64,000 nt of DNA from Oscarella lobularis (lineage: Eukaryota; Porifera; Homoscleromorpha; Homosclerophorida; Oscarellidae): positions 1,426,001-1,490,000 of the forward strand of contig NC_089184.1 in the NCBI RefSeq assembly GCF_947507565.1. The letters are read 5' to 3'. This document shows, piece after piece, positions 21,826-36,214 of the stretch. The position numbers and the translations under genes are program-made. Each line of letters begins with the position of its first letter. Position 1 is the first letter of the stretch. Below the pieces are notes generated by a model that did not search any database, was not told the DNA's origin, and worked only from the letters and a program-made list of their open reading frames with translations.

Positions 21826-24164
21826 CTAAGCCTCGGTGATAACGTCATTGTAGCAAGATTTGCAGCAAACGTTTTGTAATCTGCATCCTCCGACGCGACA
21901 AACGCCGAGTTTGTGTATAAAATAGCAAGGATACTGCTCCCTGTCTCGGCACTCGTTTTTATCACCTGCCATTATAATGCATACTAATAAATGAATTACG
22001 GAACGTGCAATAGATGTCTTACATGGAACGCACTTGCATGATTTCTTGTGGCTTGGAGATCGCGCCCTGGAACACTTTGCGGTGGCAACTCTTTTGCTAG
22101 TGCATCTGTCAACACAACGCACTTTTCGTCTTTTGTAGCCGCCACCACACGTGTTTGAGCACTACAAAGCGCACGGTTGTAGAAAACAAAATCATGCGAC
22201 GAAATTCACTGACTGTGCTCCACTCTGACGTTGCCCAGATAAATTTTTCTGCCTTGACGCCAGCCGAGCACTCTCTTGTTCGGAGGCTGTTCAAGTCAAT
22301 GCCTCTGTCCGTGCAATACACGTCGTCCGTCTGTCCAACGAATGCCCTACGAGAACAAACGCGAACACCGCACGCGACAGTACGAGTTTGGGTGCCGGAA
22401 CCGCAAGAAGCGGAGCACTAGACGAGAATTAAGACACATATAAACAACAATTCTACTATTAGTCATCATGTATATATACCCTGGTCCAGGGCGACAAAGG
22501 AAGCGCCTCATAGCAGCAGCGGTCTTGACATTCGCGAGTCGTAGGAGGACGTGCCCCCGAGTCGGGGTTTGCGGCGCAAAGGCTATCGTTGACATCTTGT
22601 CGAAATATTCCTTTTGATGTCTGAATATTACAGACGCAAGTAACATCTCGCGTTTGGTTGCCACCGCACGGTCGAAGGCAGTTCGAGAAGACGCCTGTCT
22701 TCCATCGTGGATTCGTGCACGGACAGTCCTGAGTGCTGCAAATTCGGGACAAAGGAGGCTTATCCGGACCAAGTCTACTGGTACACTCTACATCGTCCGC
22801 GCTAACATTTTGTCCGCCTCGATTGCAGATGCACGACACTTGCCGAGTTTGAATACCTCCAGCACACGAAAAACTGCACGAGCCCCACGGAGACAAATTC
22901 CAGAAAGCTTCGTCACACGGGCATAGCTCCCCGCATCTCTCTATGGTAGCAGGCTCACTCCTTGCCAGCCGGTCACAAAAAGATCTGTCGACATTTTGCG
23001 TTTCTCGACCAAGTGGACATTGACAGGAAACATTTCTGGTTCTCGTTCCATTGCCACATGAGACAGAACAGTCGCTCCAGGAATTTGGGGCCCAAAACGG
23101 CCTTGTGCATTCACAGCGCACCAAACAGCCTCGACTGCTCGCTGGACGCGAATCCCTGATCAGCGTATCTTCATCGCATGCATCTATGCTCACCCGGCCA
23201 CTGACAGAACTACGGCAAAAGACAGCGCGCGTTTGCGTTCCGTTTCCGCACCTATCTCCGCCCTCAAGGACGCAATCCGACCAATCGCTGGAGACGTAAT
23301 TGCAATCAACAATGCAATTTCTCGTTGTATTCGGTTCCGGACCCACAGCTCGAAGACATGCATCGCTGTTAACGATACGTACATCACCGTTTTGTAGTAC
23401 CTCTTCACAAACGATCTCTCTCGTCTCCACGCCACGTCCACATACCGCCGAACAGGGCCCCCAAGAGTCATCTACATTGACCCCTGTACGTCCTCCGACT
23501 GAGCCGCCCCACGAGTAAGTGGGACATGCATCACCGCACAGTTCTGAATCGGCAGGCTTTTCCCCCAAGCAGTTGCTGTCATTAACTTGTTGTTCAAGTA
23601 CAGTAAAAGGGCTCGTCACGACGTTCTGTCGACAAGTGACGGAACGCGTGCGCACACCGGCGCACGTTGCTGAACAGGCCCCCCACGGACCGCTCACCCA
23701 TCTGGTAGTTGAAGCGTCACACAGTTCACGCGACTACACTAAGCCCCGCCCTCACGCTTACCCTGCTGGACAACTGACGCGAAAGCAAGGATATGACTGT
23801 ACTGGAAGTCTTGTAGCGGCGTCACAAAAGGGCTCTGCCCTTCTTTGTGCAATGTTGCCATTTAGGGTGCATATAGTTAGCGTAGTTCGGACACCTAAGG
23901 AAATTAAGCGTCGCGTTCACGTGATCGCGCGTTTCTTGTTTTGTTATACCTTCGACTCCGCATGTTCTCGTGCACGACGAATTCTCATAAACCCATAAAA
24001 AGGTTGGCGGCGTCGGTTCTATTCACAAACGACAACGGCATTACAAAAGAGCGACGAAGAAACGCCGTTCGTTTGGCGTCGTCGCGGACAGCGCCAATAC
24101 CTTGAGCATGAACGACAAAAGCGGCGCCAGCAAGCACGAGCAAGGTGCAGATCGCTCCGCGCAT
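21826..24164 (-). CDS. Secreted multi-TSP1 protein with C-terminal PLAC-like domain
   Basis: The start at 24162–24164 gives a signal peptide (MRGAICTLLVLAGAAFVVHA). After one intron, a long exon (about 23713–22480) encodes successive thrombospondin type-1 repeats: GPWGACSATCAGVRTRSVTC, DDSWGPCSAVCGRGVETRE, SDWSDCVLEGGDRCGNGTQT, PNSWSDCSVSCGNGTRTRN, LSPWGSCSFSCAGGIQTRQ and KTGVFSNCLRPCGGNQTRD. Downstream exons add CSASCGSGTQTRTVAC and CGGGYKRRKVRC. The final exon is a PLAC-like cysteine module (ECRDREQYPCYFIHKLGVC … QNVCCKSC). Many N-x-S/T sites are present and there is no transmembrane segment. The layout resembles ADAMTS-like/papilin proteins without a protease, i.e. an extracellular-matrix role. 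The repeats show WxxW-poor, CSxxCG-type cores. No orthologue could be named. Confidence 0.75.
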
Positions 24165-24414
24165 TTTCGCGTGCAAGAAGCCGACGACCGTCTGTTCTTT
24201 TGTTGTACCGAGACAGGCTTTCCCGGACCTAATTAGGTACACAAAGGAAAAAGGAAATCTAATCTTGACGAAGAGAGTCCCGTTTGTGGGCTCACATTCA
24301 TATATAACGTGCGCACAGACGTTCACGGAATGAATGAGTATACAGACAGCAGACACGTATTGCACGGACGTACACCACTGCACCAGTTCACGCATAAGCT
24401 AAAACATGAGCACC

Positions 24415-26435
24415 TTAGAAAAAAGTGTTCGCCTTTTTGCGAGAAGCTAGTCGACGACAAGAGCGACAGCAAATTTTGTTGTATTTTGCACTGGAGCACA
24501 ATTCAAACTTTTGCACCACCTTGCAAAGACAAGTCGAGCTGTCCTGACATCCTTCACTTTCACCTACACATCAAGGGCCTGATTAATTAATCAATTAATA
24601 AAATGTTTCTTCTCTGACTAACAGGGAAAGTCATTGCAGTATCGGTGGTGAATTGGCCGAGCAGGCCGGGAGCATTGTCCGGCACCGAGTAGACGCAACG
24701 AGCAACCGCGAACGCACTTGACCTGTCTTTTTTGAGCACCGCGTCCACAAGGTCTCGAACACTATACAAAAATTCTTCTCTCAATTTTTTCTCTCTCATT
24801 CTCATTCACCTCAAACCAATCGGACGTGATCCAGATGTTGTCAGAAGGTAAAACCGTGCACGATCGTTGTATAATTGGTTTGCTCTCGTTCGACAGTCTT
24901 TCGCACATTTCATCGAAGACGATGGTGACGCTGCCGTCTTGTGCCACCGCTTCACATCTGACGTTCCTCGTCTGCTCGCCGTTGCCGCACGTGACAGAAC
25001 ACTAAACATAAGACTGTCATGCACCGCTCTAGCACGACTTTCTTCATTTTCTTTTTTACTAGCTTCTAATTTCACTCATATAATATCTACTGCGTTTTAT
25101 CTCTACCTACTTACCTGTGACCACTTGCTAAAGCTGCTGCCGCCGCCGCCGGAAACGCTGCCGGTGCCAATGGATGCTCCGGTGGAAAGAGCCCATCGAA
25201 AAATGACGTCAGGACAGGCACCACTGCATGACATCTGTTCAACCGGCTTTTCATCTGGACACTCTGAATTGGAAACGGTTTGCGTTCCCAAATCGCCCTG
25301 CAACTGAACGCAAGAAACCGAACGAGTTTTCATTCCATTACACGTGGCAGAACAGAAAGACCACGCGCCGATATTCCACCTGAAGAAGACAACCGCTGTG
25401 AAAGGCGATCGATCGATCGAGCGTGGCAAACTGCCTCTTCGTACTGTGCAGGACATGCAACTCGATTGCATTCTTCTAGAGGCGGTAGTGGTTGTTCAGA
25501 AGCTTCGCAGAAGACCTGGTCCACCGTGCTGCCCGTGTCTTCATGCTGGCATTGAGTCAGATAAGGTCTGATACCTAGAAATGAGAAATGCACAACGGAG
25601 ACTCGACAGGGAAGTGGCGGTTTACCCATCGGTCCACATGTATGGGTACAAGATCCTGCTATTATTACCCATCTGAATGCAACCGCAATTAGAATTAGTA
25701 CAGTACAAACAAAGTAAAGTAGAAGGAAGCGATGCCCACCTGTACCCTACGGAGAAAAAGGCGAGAAAAGGTAAGACAGGAGGAAGCACGCGAGACGGCA
25801 CACATTTCACGTACGAATGCAAGTGTCATTTCCGCACGGACGAACCGTGTCCTTCGGCTTGGCCTCGTTGCACTGATCGTCGCTGACTCGTTCGACTGAA
25901 CGATCCAGCTGGATCTGCTCGCAATAAAATATTTGAGTTTGATTGCCTTCACACGTAGCGGAACAGTCTGTCCACGCATCCGCTTTCCATCTATAAAAAA
26001 GCGGGGAGGAGTAGGAAGCGTAGGAGACGTGCGGACGATTACGTACTGTCCAGGACAGGGACGTCGATTGCACGGCTCCACGGTGGGATTGGAGGGTTTC
26101 GTATCTGGGTTGCACATAACCTCGTCGACCGTCTCGTCATTCGTCGCATCTTGGCATAATAGCAAAAATGGGACTACGCCTGTGGTGAAACCGTTCAATA
26201 TCACGACTATACACGTCTTCCCACAACTAATACCGGTTGGACCGCACGTTGCTGAACACGAGCCGCGGACAACAAGCCAACTGTAACTACAACGAGCGGA
26301 TGACAGAGAGCGCAGAGAAACATTTCGGTCGACGTACTTGTCCCCACTGGACTCAACTTGGGAAGCAACAAGAGGCGCTTCCATCGTCAAATAACAGACG
26401 ACAACCAGAAGAAAAATCGACGACGGCCTCTTCAT
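24415..26435 (-). CDS. ADAMTSL/papilin-like secreted protein: TSP1 repeats plus PLAC
   Basis: The start at 26433–26435 gives signal peptide MKRPSSIFLLVVVCYLTMEA. Exons then supply at least six TSP1-type units: VVRGSCSATCGPTG / NETVDEVMCNPDTKPSN-like, KADAWTDCSATCEGNQTQIF, IIAGSCTHTCGPMG with VFCEASEQPLPPLEECNRVAC, NIGAWSFCSATCNGMKTRSV, CSVTCGNGEQTRNVRCEAV and CSRPCGRGAQKRQVKC. The last exon encodes a PLAC domain (CQDSSTCLCKVVQKFELCSS … CCRSC) and a basic tail, stopping at 24415–24417. Several repeats are split by an intron just after TCGPxG, a recurring position that suggests internal duplication of two-exon units. TSP1 arrays closed by PLAC are typical of ADAMTS-like, papilin and lacunin matrix proteins. 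It lies tandem to, and 250 bases upstream of, the other TSP1 gene. Confidence 0.75.
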
Positions 26436-26834
26436 CGTGAGCACGAAGAGAAAGAGACAGACAGAAAAGACGAAAATAAAATATCAGCGATGCGCAGACG
26501 CCTTTATCTCGGTGCCCACGCACACGCCTCCGCGATGACGAAGGAGGAAGGAGCCAATGAGCAAAGGGGTCGCCGCTAGCGATTGTTATCCTAAAGAATA
26601 GCATGAATAATGTCTCCTGGCAACCGCTTACGCTAGCTGCATATCATTAGGAGAGGGAACAAAGATATTGGTATTGAATTACCGCTTCTATAGTAATAGA
26701 CCATCGTTTTTTCGTCGCAGTCAGAAACGTTTAATTGAATGAGAGAGAAAAGAGCGAAGCAGCCAAAGAAACAGCAAGAGAAAAACAAGTCACATACCAC
26801 AGCAGGAGCACGTGTAGTCGTCCCCGCGGCTCGC
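26436..26834. other. Intergenic between TSP1/PLAC gene and ALDH
   Basis: No exon recognised. It contains the 5' flank of the TSP1/PLAC gene and the 3' UTR of ALDH, both on the minus strand. Confidence 0.4.
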
Positions 26835-29036
26835 TCAAGAATTCTTCTCATCAATCTTGATTGTCACCTGTTGTGACAAGAATAAACATTCAGCAACAGA
26901 CGGTGCACGAAGCAGTAGGACAATTACCGTCTTGATCTCGGAATATTGCTCCAAGCCATACTCTCCCCTAAAAGAGACAAAGTTGTACGTCGATCAGATC
27001 AGACCCAGATATCGTCAAAAAACTCACAGCTCACGACCCGAACCGGACTGCTTGTATCCACCAAACGGAGCTTGAGCGGCAAAAACATCATAGCAATTGA
27101 CCCTAATAGAAAAAAGCCAAACCATAAGATTATACATATGCGTCGCATTGAATTACCAAACGGTGCCAGCACGAACGCTGTGAGCAACAGCGATTGCCTT
27201 GTTGATGTCGCGAGTGTAGACAGCAGCGGCGAGCCCGTAGGACGTCGCATTGGCACGACTGATCACCTCGTCGATCGTCTTGAATCTCATGATCTGCTGC
27301 ACGGGACCGAAAATCTAAAAGGAACATTATGCAAGTTGTGGCGTTACGTATGCGCGGCGGCCCGGCTCAACCTCCTCCTTGGCAATACGCATTTCGTCTT
27401 GGACGTCGGAAAAGACGGTCGGCTCGACGAAGAATCCCTTTTCGCCGACCTGCTTTCCGCCGCATTCCAGCTTCGCTCCTTCGGACTTTCCGGCTTCGAT
27501 GAGCGTCATGATTTTGTCGAATTGCTCCTTGTCGATTTGGGGCCCCTGTTCCACGTCGGGATCGAGCGGATCGCCGACGGTGCGCTGTTTGCTGCGCTCG
27601 ACGCTCTTACGAACGAATTCGTCGTAGACGGAATCTTCAACGAAGCAGCGCGAACCGGCACAGCAACATTGGCCCTGATTGAAGAAGAGGGCAAAGTGCG
27701 ACATTTCCACGGCGTTATCCACTGCACGCAGAAGAAAACAAAATCAATACAATATGGTACTAATAAACAATTGAATTCGGGATATAGAGACTTACAATCG
27801 GCGTCAGCGAAGACAATGTTGGGACTCTTTCCTCCCAATTCCAAAGTGACGTTTTTCAAATTCGACTTGCCGGCCGCTTGCATGACGATGTGACCAATTT
27901 CCGTCGATCCCGTAAACGCCACCTTGTCGACGTCCATGTGCTCCGAAATGGCCGCCCCCGCCGTTGGACCATACCCGGGGATGATGTTAACGACGCCCGG
28001 AGGAAAGCCGGCCTACGTCGAATAGATGGAACGAGAGCAAATTGCCAGTCCATCGACGTGCTCACTTCTTTCATGAGAGCGCCCATGTAGAGAGCGGTCA
28101 GTGGCGTCTGTTCGGCCGGTTTGAGCACGACGACGTTGCCGGCGCAAAGAGCCGGACCGAGTTTCCACGCTTGCATCAACAGAGGAAAATTCCACTGCGC
28201 AACGTCTGGGTTAAATTAATGAAACGAAGAGAAGAGCCGATAAAACGTACGGGAATGATAGCCCCAACGATGCCAACCGGTTCGTGACGAGTGTAGGTAA
28301 AGTAATCGCCATCTATTCGAAGAAAGGGTCATCGCAATGAAAATAGCACAATTTCGCGTTGTTTGATTGTTTTACCAACGGGTATCGTCTTCCCATGTAT
28401 CTTGTCAGTGTATCCAGCATAGTATCTAACGGTAAGTATTGTGACCAGATGAAGACACGTCAGATGCTCGCGGTTTACCTGTAGCACTTGATAGTCAAAG
28501 GCAAGTCGGCGCTTCGGGCCACTTTGAGCGGCTTTCCGTTATCGAGCGTCTCCAGTTGCTAGAGCACGACTGTCTCTCGCCCCGGCCCCAATCGTATTAC
28601 GCGCGTGCGATCGAGTGCGCTTACGGCCAAATATTCGCTATCTCTTTCGATCAGATCGGCGAGTTTGTTCATAAGATGTCCCCTGGCCGACGCGTCCATC
28701 TTTCGCCACTCGCTCCCGAGTGCGAACGCTTTTTTCGCCGATTCGACGGCAATGTCGACGTCCGCCTACGCTTCCTTGTGTAAAGGGGGGGGCGATTCTT
28801 TAGGATACAGTAGTTCTACCTTGTCTCCTTCGGCCACGTCACAGATCTTGTCTCCCGTGCACGGATTGATTGTGGGAAACGTTTTCTTGCTCACGGAATC
28901 TCTCCACTCGTTGTCGATCCAAATCTAAACGATTCGATTTACCAAGAGGGACCCCCGCCTACGGAGCCTTGGCTCGCACCTTTGTGTACTTAACCTCTGG
29001 ATTAGATTCAAGTCGCGGTTTCTTCGAATCGGCCAT
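26835..29036 (-). CDS. ALDH1A: Aldehyde dehydrogenase, ALDH1/ALDH2 class
   Basis: An NAD-dependent oxidoreductase of about 490 residues in roughly ten exons. The start at 29034–29036 ([19 protein letters not shown]) has no presequence, so the enzyme is probably cytosolic. Conserved stretches are [66 protein letters not shown], the glutamate box [12 protein letters not shown] and the catalytic cysteine region [64 protein letters not shown] and [16 protein letters not shown] close the protein. The stop is at 26835–26837. Retinal-dehydrogenase versus ALDH2-type substrate use cannot be decided by eye. The long antisense frame at 26946–27893 is a shadow. Confidence 0.92.
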
Positions 29037-29285
29037 TGCTGGAGGAGAGAATACGAGCGTTTACGCAGGGGGCGTCAGGCAGGTGGTGTAGAGACCCCGG
29101 ATTCATATAAGAATGCACGGATCAAATGGGATTATTGCAACCCTCACTCGACAGCGGGAAGTTCAGTGGAAATACACAAAGAAAAAAAAGGAAGTACAAT
29201 GAATACATGCAAACCCCTCCTGAAGTAAAACTGCAGTCACTGACTCAAACTCTACTAGTAAACGATTTCACTCACATTCAATCAC

Positions 29286-31584
<2,299 letters not shown>

Positions 31585-32181
31585 AAGAGCAGAGGCTATT
31601 CGAGCGGTGACCGAACGACTGCAAATGCACAAGGCTGCTTGCTTGCTTGCTCGCTTCCTTTTTTCTTCTTCTTCTTCTAATTTCCAGGTAGTCGGCGATC
31701 TGTATGGGAAATATCACTTTCGATGCGACGATCGAATCCGCAAATAGACGTTTGCTTGACAATCGGTCGGGTCGTCGATGCGTCTCGACGACCGAATTGC
31801 CTATCGTTTACGTGACGCGACGCGCCCCCCCTCCCTTTCTCGATCCGCTTCGGGGGCCCCACCCCTATTCGGAATCGCGTGCGTGCCTTTTCGCGCTCGA
31901 ATTCGTTGCGTCGACGTTCGCGAGTGAGCTCACCGTTCGAAAAAAGCATAATATTGTAATTTACGCCTTTATTCGCACGAAAAATCCGCAAGAGATACGG
32001 TTTTTCGTCTGTCGGGCGTGACGCACGACCGTCCAAAAATCGACTGCTGCTTCGTTTGTGAGCGACGCGAACGCGAAACCGTTCTCGCTGTAGAACAGAC
32101 GAGCGAAACGACCGGCGAAGGCGACGAGATACCTCTATACGGGATTTCCGCACGCGTTCAGACACCACGCCTACGGACACA
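31585..32181. other. Divergent 5' region between CSK (-) and ARL6IP5 (+)
   Basis: No conserved coding sequence. Frames on both strands (31677–32180 minus; 31704–32021 plus) are rich in arginine from CGA/TCG bias and match nothing. It probably holds both promoters and 5' UTRs, possibly with a non-coding first exon for CSK. Confidence 0.4.
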
Positions 32182-32805
32182 ATGAGATCGCTGTCCGACT
32201 TCGTCGGCGATTCGTCGTGCTATCAGAGTCCAAGTGTGTCTGACGGAGCAAGATGGCAGAAGAGAATTGTCAAAAATCTCATGTATTATCAGATGAATTA
32301 TTTTCTGCTCGCTCTTCTCGTCGCCGCTCTCTTCTGGTCGGCCTTCGCGAACCCGAAACGACTTTCTGGACTCATTCTCAAGCGTCTTATTTTAGGATTA
32401 ATTCGCCACGAAAAGTGGCTTTCGGCTGCCTAGTCGTCGTCTCCATCGGTCTCGTCATTTTTCTTCTCCTCCGTCAATATTCCGGACAACAAATGAGAAA
32501 GAGACCCAATTGGATCGTTCTAGGAGCTTCGATTGCACTCATAATACTCGTACTCAATTACCTAGGCGATATCTTCTATTTTTCACTCACCGTTGTCATC
32601 CCAGTACTTGGTAAACACTCTCTTGTCCAGTTCGGTCATCTTTTTACTTTGTCTCTCTGTAGTCGTTCTACTTCACGCCTCCTTTCGAAAACGCAATATC
32701 AAAAACAAATTATCTGGACAGGCAGAATTACTAGGCATCAAATCTACGCCCATGGGAACTTTACTCGATCAACTGGGCATATTGCATAAAAATTTTGATA
32801 ATTAG
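32182..32805 (+). CDS. ARL6IP5: ARL6IP5 / PRAF3 (PRA1-family ER membrane protein)
   Basis: Exons 32182–32336, 32396–32610 and 32663–32805 join in frame to 170 residues. RIVKNLMYYQMNYFLLALLV opens the PRA1 domain, followed by hydrophobic hairpins (VAFGCLVVVSIGLVIFLLL, NWIVLGASIALIILVLNYLG) and FSLTVVIPVLVVLLHASFRK. The tail, LLGIKSTPMGTLLDQLG, matches the vertebrate KRTPMG motif. PRA1 proteins act in ER shape and Rab/Arl trafficking. The first intron is 59 bases; joining across it restores the LFWINSPRKVAFG stretch, which supports the splice. It is tail-to-tail with the TAF1C-like gene, 59 bases apart. Confidence 0.88.
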
Positions 32806-32864
32806 TGAAAGAGAATACTGTGAAATTTACGCAATAGATTCCATGTGCAGACAGCCATACTTCT

Positions 32865-34584
32865 CTAAGGTGTGTCGTCGTCGCCGCTCTCGATCCTTCC
32901 AGGGGTGAGAGACACACTATAGGCTTCTTCTTCGTCTGATAGTACAAAATTCTTGTCTTTAATACCACGACCGAGGCGTCCTCTTCTCCGAACTTGGGGC
33001 AGAGGCGCGTACTCCTCTTCCTCTTCGGAATCTTCCTATAAACAAGAGAATTCGAATTGCTTCCTTTCTTAATTAATTAATTAATTAATTAAATAAAGGC
33101 GTCACATACCCAGTCTTCATTCCACAATTTCCATAAATTTCGCGTCGTTCTACTCTGAGTCGCTTTTGGTTTTTCAATTGGACGCCATTGTCTAATGTCT
33201 TGCTCTTCGTCATCGTCGTCAACTTCCCTTGCAGACGAAGTATCTCTTCTTAGCGACTGACCACATAGTGAACACGACGTGGCGCTAAATGGCAACGGAG
33301 AAGTGACCTCGAGACGAATTTTTAGCTTCTTTCTCCAGCAAGAGAAACAACGGTTCGAATTTAAAATGCTCGAAGAATCTAGAAGAAACGTCAAATCAGA
33401 ACTTGAGAAAGTCAATTTCGCAACCACGTACAGTCGTAGAGTTCTCTAAGATTCTTTTTTCGCGATCTAAGAAACGCGACACGTAATATACGCAAATTCA
33501 AACGTTTCTCCCCCTTACTTTCTCCACTTGGTCGACGATGACGTCAACGGCGCACTTTCGCCAGCCCACTTTCGAATCTTCTCCATCGTTTCTTCACTGA
33601 GCGCCACATCGTGATAATCACACGCTGGCCCGTCGCTGCTGGGACCCACTCCCGCGGCAACGTCATTTGCCTCAGTAACAGAGCAGTGAAACGACTGGGT
33701 GTACAAGTGACCCAAAGCCGTTAGCTGAAAAAGGAATGAAAGAAGAGGAAAAAAAAGCATTCCATCTATAATATGCCTCTACCTGAAGAACGAATAAGTC
33801 GCTGTTATCTGTAGAACCGCTCTCTTTCGAACACAAAATCATGGAAGAACCAATAACGGCGCTATCTTCAGCCACGTGGCGAGGCGAACACTCTACGGGC
33901 ACGTCAAGTACGGCAATCCACTCGCTCAATTAAAAAAGAACAGGTAATAAAAGCAATCGACTCATCCGATTATTGTTTACTTGGGTCGACTGACGTCAAT
34001 TCGACGTCCCGTCGTCTGCGCTGGCAGTCGAAGGCAAGGATTGCCGCCGTTCAATATAGCCGGCACCGTGCAATCGTTTACGAGCACATCCACCCCATCT
34101 ACAGGATATCGTCACAGGCACCCATCCCACCAAATCTACATTCTTACCTCGATAGTAAAAGAGACCCATGTCCCCCCTTTGAGATCCAGTCACTCCAATG
34201 ACATCTACAATTTTAACGAAACTAGCAACGTTTTGATTACGAAGCGTTGTGCAATGAATTACGATGAGATCCACCGCCGTTCGATTTCTCCGCGCAGACG
34301 CGAACGTCGAGAGAACAAGGAGGAGACTCGAGATCGTGCTCCCAAGCCAGTAACTTGGGATTAAATGCCTTCTATTCAAATTTTATCCCGTCTCGCTTTC
34401 TCTTACCGGTTCTCTTGCGTATCGTTCGTCCATCAAAACGACAAGCTCGTTCGTGGCATACAGAACGGAAAACTCGCGGCTTTGATGAACGCATAAAGCT
34501 CTGATGTCAGAATAGGCCTTATCTGACGGTATAATAGACGTGCCTACTCTTCCCGTCTGTGAGAAAGAAGGTCTTTATGCCGAC

Positions 34585-34617
<33 letters not shown>

Positions 34618-36145
34618 TTTACCCTGCAATCCAATTTAAACAGGTTTTTGTCGCGCCCTACAAAGAGCTGCTTTGGATGAGCAGAGAACTCTACCAGAGT
34701 CCAGATTGTTTGAAAACTATTCGCGTCAAAAGCAGGTTCAAGTATTGTCTCCAGTCTAAAAAGATCAAGTAGCAAAATAGCGGAGAGACAATCATTTCTC
34801 TTACGTGGCATTGGGAGACCAGAGATGAACGGCGCCAGACGCCAATGCCATTGCCGTTTCACCGACACTGTATGAGCTAAAAAAACATTCCAAATATAAC
34901 AGCCCTTTCAAGTTGCAGTTGCAGTAGCGTTCAGAAGCTTCGATGGGGCCCCCACAAAATAACAGGAGGTGCCCAAAAACTTTCGAACGGTTGCTGTATG
35001 TTTTTAACCTAACAGATAAATCTACTATGGTAGATTTGCATCTGAATGACGCCAGCGAAGTCAGCAACTTTGGATCGTCATATCCGCACATCAGTTGAGG
35101 ATCGCCTTCTTCCAAAAAGCCCTAGGAACAGAGTCAGAGTCCCGTGCATATGTGAAAAGACACTAGACTAGTCTAAATAAAAGCCTTTCTGGAAACTAGC
35201 GTATGTACAACCTCCAATTCTTCGCTCTTGGCAGTGTAAGCCTCGCGAACATCCAACAGGCCCTCAGTAGAAAGAGACGAAAAGACAGTGCATTCATGAG
35301 CCGAGCGCAGACCAACAGTACCTGGGAGCACCGTGTGCGTGTAAAAAGCGTTTCTGGCACGTCGACAGACCTACCCTGCTTTCCAGACTGGAGAGGCGAA
35401 CAGGCAACCTGCAATGGAATCTCGCCTAGCAGAAACGTCTGCCACGAAGCCGAGTTCATGTAAATTGGAGGATCGTCATCACTCGAAAATGACAAGAGGC
35501 ATACATCTGACGATGTAAGATGACTGCAAAAACATATCTCTTACGGAAGACTACCTAAAACTTTTGATTCTTCTCCTGTTGGATAGAGAACAGCGCACAC
35601 GTCATCAAAGCGGCATTGAAGCGGAGCAAGAAGTCCCAGACAATTTCTTCTGTACGATTCTCTCCATCTCTAAGCAACGCCAATAAGATGGACATTGGGG
35701 GACGATTTTTCATAGAACGAGGACCTTGATTTCGCTTCTTTCCGTCGAATCGATTGCATCGTAAGACACAGCAAGACTCGGATGAGCACTTCCCAAATTA
35801 TAAATCTATTGTCAAGCGAGAAGAAAATCGTTGCTTTGCTGCATTCGATGCCTACGAGCATTTTTCTACCTTCTGACAGACTTCGGTATCGTAAGAAACT
35901 GTAGTGTGTCTTAAGTTTTTAGACTGTTCGATTTTGTGTAAATAAATTGGAAGTGCAGGAGCGACTGGTTTGACATGGAGTGCCGAATAATGAGGCTGAT
36001 CAGGAGTTAGACGCCGAAATATTGGTTCTACGTTGGAGTCCTTAAAGGAGAGGTATGCAACCGATGATAGGCTGCCCCATCCTGCGAGAGGAGCTCTTCG
36101 TTGAGAAGGAAAGTAGAAAGACGGAAATTTGTGCGGAGAAGACAT
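32865..36145 (-). CDS. TAF1C: TAF1C-like RNA polymerase I SL1/TIF-IB subunit
   Basis: A gene of about twelve exons with a β-propeller-like middle. The start at 36143–36145 reads MSSPHKFPSFYFPSQRRAPL. The best anchor is SYSVGETAMALASGAVHLWS followed by VEFSAHPKQLFVGRDKNLFK, which parallels the TAF1C stretch where a WD-like blade (…SGAVCLWSPEDG) is followed by FTAHPRVLTVGD. Further exons include AYSDIRALCVHQSREFSVLY, LVVLMDERYA, and MGLFYYRGKNVDLVGWVP. The C-terminal part is acidic and basic in patches (REVDDDDEEQDIRQWRPIEK, EEEEYAPLPQVRRRGRLGR), as in TAF1C tails. TAF1C positions Pol I at rDNA promoters. Sequence divergence in this family is high, so the call is probable, not certain. Introns hold an (ATA)n microsatellite and a TTAATTAA tract. 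Confidence 0.7.
33070..33093. repeat. TTAA tandem tract in a TAF1C intron
   Basis: A run of TTAATTAATTAATTAATTAA inside an intron. Similar tracts occur in introns at about 6029–6064, 14783–14804, 20456–20484 and 24582–24602. Confidence 0.8.
34587..34615. repeat. (ATA)n microsatellite in a TAF1C intron
   Basis: Nine or so tandem ATA/TAA units between two exons of the TAF1C-like gene. Confidence 0.85.
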
Positions 36146-36214
36146 ACGGGTGCCCGTTAGCGCACGCTTGATAACCGAGCCGAAGGTTTTCGCGTCCTTG
36201 CGCCTTCTGCGAAG
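36146..36214. promoter_or_regulatory. Shared promoter of TAF1C-like (-) and RPS6 (+)
   Basis: The two start codons are only 69 bases apart (36145 minus, 36215 plus). Pyrimidine stretches (CCTTGCGCCTTCTGCG) just before the RPS6 ATG are consistent with a 5' terminal-oligopyrimidine start, though the transcription start cannot be fixed from sequence. Confidence 0.5.

Noticed and set aside
23770..23790. ATATCCTT, a U12-type 5' splice site motif (minus strand)
   Set aside because: It falls within intron 1 of the TSP1 gene and not at any exon edge that keeps the frame.
26946..27893. A 315-codon plus-strand frame over ALDH
   Set aside because: The minus strand encodes the catalytic ALDH exons, whose introns also match; the plus frame has no support.
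31677..32180. A 167-codon minus-strand frame upstream of CSK
   Set aside because: Arginine-rich, no domain, sits in the divergent promoter region and antisense to the ARL6IP5 5' flank.
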